Source: Plantago ovata
Lineage: Eukaryota > Streptophyta > Magnoliopsida > Lamiales > Plantaginaceae
Reading direction: 5' to 3'
DNA: 64,000 nucleotides
Assembly (NCBI GenBank): GCA_028274465.1
Contig: CM051455.1
Coordinates: 50,011,351-50,075,350 of the forward strand
The notes under the pieces were generated by a model, which searched no databases, had not been told where the DNA came from, and saw only the letters and a list, made by a program, of their open reading frames with translations. The first letter of the stretch is position 1; every line of letters starts with the position of its first letter. Shown in pieces: positions 38,837-50,818 of the stretch. Made by a program: the position numbers and the translations under genes.

Positions 38837-39588
38837 TGTTGTGCAAACAATAATATTATCCCAAATCAAACAATCACACAACCCTAATTCAGATCTACCA
38901 ATAAGAATCAAAACAGTAAGAGAAAGACAAAACAATTTACATGGTCTGGATTATCCTATGTCCAGGGGCGGAGACAGGGGTGGCGGGGGAGGCGACCGCC
39001 ACCCCCAAACTTTCAAATTTTTTAATTATTATATCTATAATTTTGCAAAATTCATATTTCGCCGCTCCTAAACCTTTTTGTTAGTGTTTTTTTTTTTAAT
39101 CAAATTTCTTAAATTTTGAATAAATATCTTGATATAATATATATCACCACCCCAACTTTTCGTTCCTGGCTCCGCCCCTGCCTATGTCCACGGAGATCAG
39201 AGATCTTTCCACTATTACAAGAAGAATATAAGAACTTACAAGTACTCCTCAACCGTGAATGGCGAACAGACCTTCGTTCTCTCCCTCTCTAGTCGAACTC
39301 AGTACCGCTGCCTTCTTCTTCCTGGATTTGGCCAGTTCGGTCGTTCCCCCTGTTCGGCCGCCTCTTCCTCTCTGAGCTCTCTTGTCTAATTTCTGTCTAG
39401 GATATTGTGTATAAGAAAAGCTCTAGAAATCCTATATATATAGTGAGAAACCTATACATATATAAACTCTACATACCTTATAATTCTCTAACCTAACTTA
39501 GGCCACAAGACAAAAAACCCATAAGCCAATATATTAAAATAGGCTGGCCCAAATTCCATAATATTCCAAATTCATACTACCGTCACAA
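38837..39588 (-). repeat. Copia LTR, left copy (3' LTR)
   Basis: Direct repeat of the right LTR, starting TGTTGTGCAAACAATAATAT and ending CATACTACCGTCACAA. Without the inserted hAT MITE and its duplicated 8 bp it is about 526 bp, against 516 bp for the right copy. Confidence 0.85.
38963..39180. mobile_element. hAT MITE nested in the copia LTR
   Basis: A 218-bp insert with termini CAGGGGCGGAGACAGG and CCTGGCTCCGCCCCTG (inverted repeats, one mismatch) is flanked by perfect 8-bp duplications CCTATGTC (38955-38962 and 39181-39188). Its absence from the right LTR shows the empty site. Terminus and 8-bp duplication identify the hAT superfamily. Its insertion is younger than the copia insertion. 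Confidence 0.92.
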
Positions 39589-39849
39589 TTCTCCACCTTA
39601 GTATGAATTCCATCAACTCATGAAGTTAGATTCTTCCCTTGTCCCTGTCTCTTTGAGGTTAAGACAGTCCCCTGCTGCTCATCTCTAAGGTTAAGACGAA
39701 TTTTCATTGTTGCATCTCTAAAGTTAAGATGTGTCCCCGTTGTCACATTCCTGAGGTTAGAATGCATCCCCATTGTCCATCTCTCTAAGGTTAAGATGAG
39801 CCCCGTCCGATCCCTGAGGTTAGGATGACCCCGACCCTTTCCGAGTCTT

Positions 39850-41460
39850 TGAACATTGCTCATGAGAAAACTATACTCCTGGTACCATAGGTGTTACCAC
39901 ACTACCACAATCCTTCATATTGAACCTGGTCAAAACTTTCAATAAATAACTGGAATCAGATAGAAACAAGCTTCCCTCTGATGAATCCTTGCAAATATCT
40001 GTTCCCAAAAATCTCTGAGTTGTACCCATGTCCTTCACTATGACATCTTCCGGAAACTCATCATATAGAGCTTCATATTTCATCATCCGAGTGATCTGGG
40101 ACCTGATCTACAACCTGTTGTCCTGGAGTTCTGGTCAGAGTTAACTCAACTCTTTGCTCAACACCCTGTGTATCAACCAGCTCCACATTGTCAACAACAT
40201 CTCGTGGTGTTACGTCAGTTTCATCCACAGACTCCACCTCCACTGAAATATCTTGCTTAGTCGATGTGCTCTTATTTTCCGCAACTAACACTTTATCAAC
40301 AAGAGTAGTTCCTTCTAACACATAAGCCATTGTGTTTATTTCCCTTCCACACCACTTTGTTCCCTTTCTTCACATATAGAACTCCACCTTCACAACCAAA
40401 ACTACAACCCCTACTGCCTAGCATGCCAAGAGATAACAAATTTCTCTTAAGATTTGGAACATACCTAACATCCTCAAGTGTTCTGACAGCACCATGAAAC
40501 ATCTTAATGTTAACAGAACCAATTCCTTTCACACCGCATGCAAGATTATTGCCCAATTGCACAGAACCACCATCTTCATATATACTTAAGAGAACTAAAC
40601 ATGCTTTAAGGAGTCATATGAAACGAGCAACCAGAATCTAGTACCCAAGAGTTATCACTATTAAATGTACTGATATTTAAAGCTTCACAGATAGTGAAAT
40701 TACCGCTTCCTTCTGCAATGTTAGCATTTCCAATCTCTTTGTTTCTCAACTGCGGACATTCTTTCTTCAAGTGACCTACCATCTTGTAGTGATAGCATCT
40801 CCTCTTCTCTGTACCATCTTTCTGATATGATTCTCCCTTGGTCTGATATCTCCTTTGATGTTTCACCATTAGGCTCTCAGCATCTCTGTCCTGCGATGTT
40901 GTAAGTCCCTTCTTGAGTTCCCTAATTAGTCTTCAATGTTTTCTCAACATCAGCCGGTGTGAGAGCATCACCTTTGGTAATCACTAGTGCATCTACGACA
41001 CTTTCATAGGCCTTCGGAAGAGCATTCAATAACGTCGAAGCCTTATCATCCTCAACAAGCTTTATCCCTGCTCCCTCCATGTCCTTGCATAGTTTCTTGA
41101 AAGCAATAACATGTTCCATGATTGGCTTTTGGACTACAACCTTGAAAGCAAACATATTCTGTTTCAAATATATATAGTTTGCTCTCTGTTGTCTTAACAT
41201 TGAACATCTCCTCTAACTTATCCCCAAGCGCCTTCGCTGTAGTTTGATGAGAAACTTCATGTAGAGTGTCATCAGAAATTGACAGTACCAATGTATTGTG
41301 TGCTTTCTTGATCGTCGATGCCTTGTCAACGGCTGTAACCGTCAATGCAAATCCTACATCTCCATCCAAGGCCTCTATCGTGCCTTCCTTCGTCAGCAAA
41401 GCCTTCATCTTCAGCTTCCATAAACCAAAATCAATTTTCGCTGACAACTTCTCTCTACTT
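39850..41460 (-). pseudogene. Copia gag-pol remnant
   Basis: Broken minus-strand frames, in element order: gag (41447-40922) with FGLWKLKMKALLTKEG and LNALPKAYE; a zinc knuckle CYHYKMVGHLKKEC whose second Cys is Tyr (about 40800-40750); the protease site DSGCSFHM (about 40615); and a pre-integrase part with VPNLKRNLLSLGMLGSRG (about 40470). Integrase is missing. A reverse-transcriptase end with VKDMGTTQRFLGTDI follows (about 40035-39870). Several frame changes and deletions make it non-functional. Confidence 0.85.
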
Positions 41461-41546
41461 CAAACTTCACTATTGATGTCATATCTCCGCTTCACAGATC
41501 AATAGGGTTTTTGGACTCCAGTCGATTTCCCACAGACGTCGTCAAT

Positions 41547-42062
41547 TGTTGTGCAAACAATAATATTACCCCAGATTAAACAAAAACACACAACCCTAAT
41601 TCAGATCTTGCAATAATAATCAAAACAGTAAAAGAAAGACAAAGCAATTCAATTTACATGGTTCAGATTTGAATATCCTACGTCCACGGAGGTCAGAGAT
41701 CTTTCCACTATAACAAGAAGAATGCAAGAACTTACAAGTACTCCTCAACCGTGAATGACGAAGAGAGCCTCGTTCTCTCCCTCTCTAGCCGATCTCACCG
41801 CTGCCTCCTTCTTCCTGGATTTGGCCAGTTCGGCCGCCTCTCCCCTCTCTGAGCTTTCTTGTCAAATTTCTGTCTAGGGTATTGTGTATTAGAAAAGCTC
41901 TAGATACCCCTATATACATAGTGAGAAACCTATACATATATAAACTCTATACATACCTTATAATTCTCTAACCTAACTAAAAAAACCCATATCACATACA
42001 AGTATATTAAAGTAGGCTGGCCCAAATTCCAGAATCTTCCAAAATTCATACTACCGTCACAA
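41547..42062 (-). repeat. Copia LTR, right copy (5' LTR)
   Basis: About 516 bp, starting TGTTGTGCAAACAATAATAT and ending in CATACTACCGTCACAA plus flank. It lacks the MITE present in the left copy. No standard methionine-tRNA primer site is obvious beside it. Confidence 0.85.
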
Positions 42063-42184
42063 CATTAGTTCTGGGGGTTGTCTAGGATTTCCATTCGTTG
42101 CAATTAATTGTATGTGAGTATGTCACAAACTTGCGGTAAGTTTGAACTATTTAGCCCCACCGTCCATGCTGATAGCCAACAAGT

Positions 42185-43065
42185 GGGTGATTGCATTTTT
42201 GGTCCTTCACCTAGCTAGGGGTCCATTGCATTTTGGTCAAAAGTGTTTTTTTTTGTTTTTGCCAATTTGTTCTTTATAAAATTTAAACATTAATTATACA
42301 ACTCGACAATTTTCATCCCCAAATTTTAATTTATTACTAATCTACCTAAACATTTTATAAATTTTAAAATTATCCCAACTAGAATTCTAAAATGACCCTA
42401 AATTTTAAAATCACACCAATTTGCCTACAATACTTTATTAACTTTTAACTTTGGTCCTAAAGCTAATACCAATCCACAAAAATAATTAAAAAATTATAAT
42501 GTAACAAACATCGAAAAAAATAAGAAGACCATCGGAAATGGCGGAGCAATTTTGCTCCACCATGGAAGCTCCAGATCAGACCTTTTAAGTTTTTCGATCC
42601 GGAGCTCCATGACAAAGTGGAAACAGCTCCACCATGGCAAAGTGGTTTAAGGTCCGGACCGGAGCTCCATGCATGGTGAATCTTAAAAATCAAAGTTTTA
42701 ATTAAGCTCTAGATCGGAGCTTAAAAGGTCCGATCTAGAGCGGATCAGAAGCTCCATGGCGTAGATTAAGCTTTGAACTGGAGTGAACCTCTGCTCTGTC
42801 GCCACTTATGAAGCATACGCTCCATGATGGACCGTTAATTTTAATATTTTTCTTATTATTAAACCTAGACTTGTTTGAGGTATTTGTAAAACACAAGTAC
42901 TTAATTTTGTGAATACATTGATTTATAAGTATGAATAAACTGATTATACACCGATTATACATTGATTATATGGTCGGGGACAAAATTAGCAAAAACCAAA
43001 ATCACTTGAGACTAAATTTAAATGCAAAGGACCCCTAGTTAGGGACCAAAAATGAAAATTACTCA
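42185..43065. mobile_element. Non-autonomous Mutator-like element
   Basis: Imperfect terminal inverted repeats of about 50 bp: left GGGTGATTGCATTTTTGGTC followed by a TAGGGGTCCATTGCATTT part, mirrored at the right end (complement AGTAATTTTCATTTTTGGTC, then ACTAGGGGTCCTTTGCATTT). The 9-bp flanks CCAACAAGT (42176-42184) and CTAATAAGT (43066-43074) agree in 7 positions, the usual Mutator duplication length. The interior has no gene. It carries several GGAGCTCCATG-like words in both orientations around 42540-42770. Confidence 0.65.
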
Positions 43066-44049
43066 CTAATAAGTAGAACAATGATATATACTTTGCGGGG
43101 AGTTAGTGATGAGAGAAGGACAATAATTTCTAGAAACTTTGAGTTGCATGAATGGAAGTTACTGTTTAGATAACTTAAGAGTGTCTTTGAATGGCAAGAG
43201 AATGTCCATATATACAACAATATGTGCCTTTGATGGAAAAAAATGACTTCCAAAATAAGGAATTGGACATCAAAACTTCTCACGTGTATTAATATCGGTA
43301 TTTTACCAATTAGTACTATAATTGAAACCATTTCACGTGATGATTACTAGCACAAAATTATCAACAATTTGCTCCATTATTTACAATATGCTACCAACTT
43401 TGACCCATTATGTAAAGATTTATTTGCTTACAATACAGTATTAAGGATGGCATGTGCGATGTCCTGTGTGTTGGCAAATAAAACCACCATAAAATTTCAA
43501 ATATTGGTCCTACTACTTTCATACATGTGTCCCCAAGGACCCCAACTACCCTATTCCATTCCTTTTTTTCTTCTTTCAACTTCGTGTAGTACATTTGTAG
43601 ATCTTGTCAAATTAGTTTTGGGTTTTGGAATTCCTCTTTTATTGATTTTACTTTGACTTAGTTCAATTTGAATTGAAAGTTCGAGAAGTTCAGGTGTTTT
43701 GGTGATAGTAATCATTATTAATGATGATTTTGGATAAATGTAAGACCGGTACTATAAATCATGAGTCCAGGTACTGGTACTAAAAAATATGAAACCGGGT
43801 ACAATAAAATGTGATATCAGATAATGGTAGTATAAAATGAGGATTACAATGGCACTATAAAATGTGAGTACCAGGTACTAGTGTTGGGGTACTATGGTAC
43901 TAAAGTAGAAGTGTTGGGGTACTCATGGAGTACTATGCTACTAAAGTAGGAGTGGGGGGGTACTATTATGTGTTTGGGAAAGAGTGTGGGTACTAAAATT
44001 GAAAATATATTAATATCTTAATTTAGAAATTTTGGGTGGGAAAATCAAA
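43066..44049. repeat. Intergenic with a GGTACTA-rich minisatellite (about 43740-43985)
   Basis: From about 43740 to 43985 imperfect words such as GGTACTAGTG, GGGGTACTATG and CTATAAAATGTGA recur at irregular 20-50 bp spacing. The rest of the stretch shows nothing recognisable. Confidence 0.55.
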
Positions 44050-47000
44050 TTGACTTCCTTGGAGTGGTGCAGAAGTGATCAGCAAACCAACTAAATTTAT
44101 CGAATTTATGGGAGTGGGTGCGGCACCAAATTTTATAAACTTCCTTGGAGTTGGGCATACATGAATGTATGCATCAAATTTATAGCTATTAGCTCTGATC
44201 ATCGTTTCTTGTCTGAGACCAACTGTTGTTTCTCTTTTTAAATTTGGTTTACTCTCTAGAAGCTAATGATTATGAAGCCTAAGTTGGAAATCTTGAATTT
44301 GGATGGTAACATGTGTTGCATAGCATTTGCTTTTTGTTGCAATTAATAAATTAGGTGGTAGGAGGTGTGTTTTACTTGAATTGGAAATAACGACCTAAGT
44401 GTTTTACGATTTATCGCAAAATGGTTGGGATTTGCGTAGTAATTCAAGTTCATAGTTTGTCGCAATTAATTTTGTATGTGAGTGCATCGCAATAGGTATG
44501 ATTTACTTAGATTGGACATAACTACTCGAGTGATTTATGCGCTGTTTTGGAAGTTCCGAGGGGCATTATAACGATTCGAGTTGCATGTTGATTCATCATG
44601 TGCACAAATGTCTAGGAAATACAGGTTGCATTTGAAAGTCTACACCAAGAAGCTTGTTGCTCAGCCTGTTGTGAACTCTGGTGCAACTAATATGAATGTT
44701 GCACTTCATACTTGTTTAGTTTGCATTAGCGGAAAATATGGATGGCGGTAATAAATTGTTGGATATGAGACAAAAATAGAATTGTCTTTTATTGAAGAAA
44801 CTTCTGTACACACAAATGATAGCTTGTGAAACATCTGATCGATCAAAATATATGAAGCGTAACCACCTGATTTCATCGACTTCCTTGGAGTGGTGAAGAA
44901 GTGATCAGCAAACCACCTGAATTTATCGACTTTATGGGAGTGGGTGCGGCACCAGATTTTATAGACTTCCTTGGAGTTGGGCATACATGAATGTATGCAT
45001 CAAATTTATAGTTATTACTGTAGCTATTATCATCGTTTCTTGTTTGAGACCAACTTTTGTTTCTCTTTTTAAATCTGGTTTATTCTTTAGAAACCAATGA
45101 TTATGAATCCTATGTTGGAAATCTTGAATTTGGATGGTAACATGCGTTGCATAGCGTTTTCTTTTTGTTGCAATTAAGCAATTATGTGGTAGGAGGTGTG
45201 ATTTACTTGAATTGGAATTAACGACATAAGTGATTTTCGGTTTATCGCAAAATGGCCCGGGTTTGCGTAGCAATTCATCTCCACAGTTTGTCGCAATTAA
45301 TTTTGTATGTGAGTGCATCGCAATATGTATGATTTACTTAGATTGGACATAACTACTCGAGTGATTTATGCGCAACTTTGGAATTTCCGAGGGACATTAT
45401 AATGATTCGAGTTGCGTGATTGATTCATCAAGTGCACAAATGTCCAGGAAATACAAGTTGCATTTGAACGTCTATACCAAGAAGCTTGTTGCACAACCTG
45501 CTGTGAACTCTGGTGCAACTAACATGAATATTGCACTTCATACTTGTTTAGTTTGTATTAGCGGAAAATAGGGGTGACGGTAATAAATTGTTGAATATGA
45601 GACAAAAGTAGAATTGTCTTTTATTGAAGAAAATTCTGTACACACAAATGATACCTTGTGAAACATTTGATCGATCAAAATATATGAAGCGTAACCACTT
45701 GATTTCATCGACTTCCTAGGAGTGGTGCAGAAGTGATCAGCAAACCACCTGAAGTTATCGACTTTATGGGAGTGGATGCGACATTAGATTTTATAGACTT
45801 CCTTGGAGTTGGGCATACATGAATGTATGCATCAAATATATAGCTATTAGCTCTGATCATCGTTTCTTGTTTGAGACCAACTTTTGTTTTTTTTTTTTTT
45901 TTTTAAAATCTAGTGTATTCTCTAGAAGCCAATGATTATGAAGCCGAAGTTGGAAATCTTGAATTTGGATGGTAACATGTGTTGCATAGAGTTTGCTTTT
46001 TGTTGCAATTAATCAATTATGTGGTAGGAGGTGTGATTTACTTGAATTGGAATCAACGACCTAAGTGATTTAAGATTTATCGCAAAATGGTTGGGGTTTG
46101 TGTAGCAATTCATGTTCATAGTTTGTCGCAATTAATTTTGTATGTGAGTGCATCGCAATAGGTACGATTTACTCAGATTGGAAATAACTACTCAAGTGAT
46201 TTATGCGATATTTTGGAAGTTCTGAGGGACATTATAATTTCGAGTTGCGTGTTGATTCATCATGTGCACAAATGTCTAGGAGATACAAGTTGCATTTGAA
46301 AGTCTATACCAAGAAGCTTGTTGCTCAGCTTGATGTGAACTCTGGTGCAACTAACATGAATTTTGCACTTCATACTTGATTAGTTTGCATTCGCGGAAAA
46401 TAGGGGTGATGATAGTAAATTGTTGAATATGACACAAAAGTAGAATTGTCGAGAAAATTCTGTACACACAAATGATAACTTGTGAAACATTTGATCGATC
46501 AAAATATATGAAGTGCAACTGATTTCATCGACTTCCTAGGAGTGGTTCAGAAGTGATCAGCAAACCACCTGAATTTATCGACTTTATGGGAGTGGGTGCG
46601 GCACCAGATTTTATAGACTTCCTTGGAGTTGGGCCGGCATACATGAATGTATGCATCAAATTTATAGCTATTAGCTCTGATCACCATTTCTTGTTTGAGA
46701 CCAACTTTTTTTTCTCTTTTTAAATCTGGTTTATTCTCTAGTTTGTCACAATTTTTTTTTTTTATGTGAGTGCATCGCAATAGGTACGATTTACTTAGGT
46801 TGGAAATAACTACTCAAGTGATTTATGCGATATTTTGGAAAATCTGAAGGGCATTATAGTTTTGAGTTGCGTGTTGATTCATCATGTGCACAAATGTCTA
46901 GGAAATACAAGTTTCATTCGAAAGTCTATACCAAGAAGCTTGTTGCTCAGCCTGATGTGAAGTCTGGTGAAACTAACATGAATTTTGCACTTCATACTTG

Positions 47001-50000
47001 ATTAGTTTGCATTCGCGAAAAATAGGGGTGACGGTAGTAAATTGTTGAATATGACACAAAAGTAGAATTGTCTTTTATTGAAGAAAATTATGTACACACA
47101 AATGATAACTTGTGAAACATTTGATCTATCAAAATATATGAAGCGTAACCACCTTATTTCATCGACTTACTTCCTAGGAGTGGTTCAGAAGTGATCAGCA
47201 AACCACCTGAATTTATCGACTTTATGGGAGTGGGTGCGGCACCAGATTTTATAGACTTCCTTGGAGTTGGGCATACATGAATGTATGCATCAAATATATA
47301 GCTATTAGCTCTGATCATCATTTCTTGTTTGAGACCAACTTTTGTTTCTCTTTTTAAATCTGGTTTATTATCTAGAAGCCAATGATTATGAAGCCGAAGT
47401 TGGAAATCTTGAATTTGGATGGTAACATGTGTTACATAGCGTTTGCTTTTAGTTGCAATTAATCAATTATGTGGTAGGAGATGTGATTTACTTGAATTCG
47501 AATCAACGACCTAAGTGATTTACGATTTATCGCAACCTGGATGGGGTTTGTGCATCAATTCATGTTCATAGTTTGTCGCAATTAATTTTGTATGTGAGTG
47601 CATCGCAATAGGTACGATTTTATTTGATTGGACATAACTACTCGAGTGATTTATGTGCTATTTTGGAAGTTCCGAGGGGCATTATAATGATTCGAGTTGC
47701 GTGTTGATTCATCATGTGCACAATTGTCTAGGAAATATAGGTTGCATTCGAAAATCTACACCAAGAAGCTTGATGCTCAGCCTGCTGTGAACTCTGGTGC
47801 AACTAACATGAATGTTGCACTTCATACTTGTTTAGTTTGCATTAGCGGAAAATAGGGGTGACGGTAATAAATTGTTGAATATGAGACAAAAGTAAAATTG
47901 TCTTTTATTGAAGAAATTTTGTACACACAAATGATAACTTGTGAAAAATTTGATCGATCAAAATATATGAAGCGTAACCACCTGATTTCATCGACTTCCT
48001 AGGAGTGGTGCAGAAGTGATCAGTAAACCACATGAATTTATCGACTTTATGGTAGTGGGTGCGGCACCAGATTTCATAGACTTCCTTGGAGTTGGGCATA
48101 CATGAATGTGCATCAAATTTATAGCTATTAGATCTGGTTATCGTTTCTTGTTTGAGACCAACTTTTGTTTCTCTTTTTAAATCTGTTTTATCCTCTAGAA
48201 GAGAATGATTATGAAGTCTAAGTTGGAAATCTTCAATTTGAACGGTAGCATGTGTTGCATAGCGTTTGCTTTTTGTTGCAATTAATCAATTATGTGGTAG
48301 AAGGTGTGATTTACTTGAATTGTAATTAACGACCTAAGTGATTTACGATTTATCGCAAAATGTTTGGGTTTGCGTAGCAATTCATCTCCACAGTTCATTA
48401 GTTTGTCGCAATTAATTTTGTATGTGAGTGAATCACTATAGGTACGATTTACTTGGATTGGACATAACTACTCGAGTGATTTATGTGCTATTTTGGAAGT
48501 TCCGAGGGGCATTGTAATGATTCGAGTTGCGTGTTGATTCATCATGTGCACAAATGTCTAGGAAATACAGGTTGCATTCGAAAGTGTATACAAAGAAGCT
48601 TGTTGCTCAGCCTGATGTGAACTCTGGTGCAACTAACATGAGTGTTGCACTTCATACTTGTTTAGTTTGCATTAGCAGAAAATAGGGGTGACGGTAATAA
48701 ATTGTTGAATATGAGACAAAAGTAAAATTGTCTTTTATTGAAGAAATTTTTGTACACACAAATGATAACTTGTGAAAAATTTGATCGATCAAAATATATG
48801 AAGCGTAACCACCTGATTTCATCGACTTCCTAGGAGTGGTGCAGAAGTGATCAACAAACCACATGAATTTATCGACTTTATGGTAGTGGGTGCGGCACCA
48901 GATTTCATAGATTTCCTTGGAGTTGGGCATACATGAATGTGCATCAAATTTATAGCTATTAGATCTGGTTATCGTTTCTTGTTTGAGACCAACTTTTGTT
49001 TCTCTTTTTAAATCTGTTTTATCCTCTAGAAGAGAATGATTATGAAGTCTAAGTTGGAAATCTTCAATTTGAACGGTAACATGTGTTGCATAGCGTTTGC
49101 TTTTTGTTGCAATTAATCAATTATGTGGTAGAAGGTGTGATTTACTTGAATTGTAATTAACGACCTAAGTGATTTACGATTTATCGCAAAATGTTTGGGT
49201 TTGCGTAGCAATTCATCTCCATAGTTCATTAGTTTGTCGCAATTAATTTTGTATGTGAGTGAATCACTATAGGTACGATTTACTTGGATTGGACATAACT
49301 ACTCGAGTGATTTATGTGCTATTTTGGAAGTTCCGAGGGGCATTGTAATGATTCGAGTTGCGTGTTGATTCATCATGTGCACAAATGTCTAGGAAATACA
49401 GGTTGCATTCGAAAGTGTATACAAAGAAGCTTGTTGCTCAGCCTGATGTGAACTCTGGTGCAACTAACATGAATGTTGCACTTCATACTTGTTTAGTTTG
49501 CATTAGCGGAAAATAGGGGTGACGGTAATAAATTGTTGAACATGAGACAAAAGTAGACTTATCTTTTATTGAAGAAAATTCTGCACACACAAATGATAAC
49601 TTGTGAAACACTTGATCGATCACAATATATGAAGCATAACCACCTGATTTCATCGACTTCCTTGGTGTGGTGTAGAAGTGATCAGCAAACCACCTGAATT
49701 TATCGACTTTATGGGAGTGGGTGCGGCACCAGATTTTATAGACTTCCTTGGAGTTGGGTATACATGAATGTATGCATCAAATTTATAGCTATTAGCTCTG
49801 ATCACCGTTTCTTGTTTGAGGCCAACTTTTGTTTTTCTTTTAAATCTGGTTTATTCTCTAGAAGTCAATGATTATGAAGCCTAAGTTGGAAATCGTGAAT
49901 TTGGATGGTAACATTTGTTGCATAGCCTTTGCTTTTGGTTAAGAGTTTGTTGCAATTAATCAATTATGCAATAGGAGGTGCGATTTACTTGAATTGGAAT

Positions 50001-50818
50001 TATCGACCCAAGTGATTTACGAGTTATCGCAAAAGTGTTGGGGTTTGCGTACGTAGCAATTCAAGTTTATAGTCTGTCGCAATTAATTTTGCATGTGAGT
50101 GTATCGCAATAGGTACAATTTACTTTGATTGGACATAGATACTCGAGTGATTTATGCATTATTGTGTAAGTTCCGATGTGCACTATAATGATTCGATTTG
50201 CGTGTTGATCCATCACGTGCACAAATATCTAGGAAATACAGGTTGCATTCGAAAGTGTATACAAGAAGCTTGTTGCTCAGCCTGGTGTGAACTCTAATGC
50301 AACTAACATGAATGTTGCACTTCATACTTGTTTAGTTTGCATTCGCGGAAAATAGGGGTGACGGTAAATTGTTGAATATGAGACAAAAGTATAATTGTCT
50401 TTTATTAAAGAAAATTCTCCACACACAAATGATAACTTGTGAAACATTTGATCGATCACAATATATGAAGCGTAATTTTAAAATCTTGAATTTGGATGGT
50501 AACATTTGTTGCATAGCCTTTTCTTTTGGTTAAAAGTTTGTGGCAATTAATCAATTATGCGGTAGGAGGTGCGATTTACTTGACTTGGAACTATCGACCT
50601 AAGTGATTTACGAGTTATCGCAAAAGTGTTGGGGTTTGCGTATGTAGCAATTCAAGTTCATAGTTTGTCGCAACTAATTTTGTATGTGAGTGTATCACAA
50701 TAGGTACAATATACTAATTAGAGTGGACATAACTACTCGAGTGATTTATGCGTTATTGTGTAAGTTTCGAGATGCATTATAATGATTTGAGTTGCGTGTT
50801 GATTCATCATGTGCACGA
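44050..50818 (+). repeat. Tandem array of MYB-derived chimeric units (period about 830 bp)
   Basis: The anchor word GCACAAATGTCTAGGAAATA (minor changes) recurs at 44602, 45433, 46265, 46888, 47718, 48548, 49379 and 50219 and is cut off at 50812: steps of 831, 832, 623, 830, 830, 831, 840 and 593. Each unit runs in MYB gene order. First comes the exon 2 tail (matching about 36230-36345), fused by a deletion to intron 2 sequence (matching about 36585-36735), then exon 3 (38389-38480), then 3' flank up to about 480 bp. Exon-3-like parts lie near 44082, 44912, 45747, 46563, 47203, 48025, 48856 and 49687. The MYB DNA-binding domain is never included. Every unit has the MYB orientation. An additional partial exon-3-like piece precedes most exon-3 copies. 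Confidence 0.93.
45368..45571 (+). pseudogene. Array unit frame containing the MYB exon 2 tail
   Basis: In this unit a 67-codon frame reads through flank sequence into MSRKYKLHLNVYTKKLVAQP and GATNMNIALH, recognisable against the MYB gene's end of R3 and following linker. It then runs into former intron sequence and stops. It is the longest MYB-like frame on the plus strand of the array. It lacks the complete MYB fold, so a DNA-binding product is not expected. Confidence 0.6.

Larger units (their letters stand above)
38837..42062 (-). mobile_element. Defective Ty1/copia retrotransposon in the MYB 3' flank
   Basis: Two direct LTRs (38837-39588 including an inserted MITE, and 41547-42062) enclose gag-pol remnants in minus orientation. 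The internal part is only about 2 kb, so integrase and most of reverse transcriptase are deleted. Sequence on both sides (before 38837 and after about 42065) matches the 3'-flank part of the 44-51 kb array units, so the element split one ancestral flank. The target duplication is not clean: CATT stands next to both ends, but the fifth base differs. Confidence 0.85.

Noticed and set aside
44050-50818. Regular repeats that might suggest a CRISPR array or a centromeric satellite
   Set aside because: The unit is about 830 bp, without the short repeats and spacers of CRISPR, and its content is traceable to the MYB gene; a plant nuclear context also excludes CRISPR.
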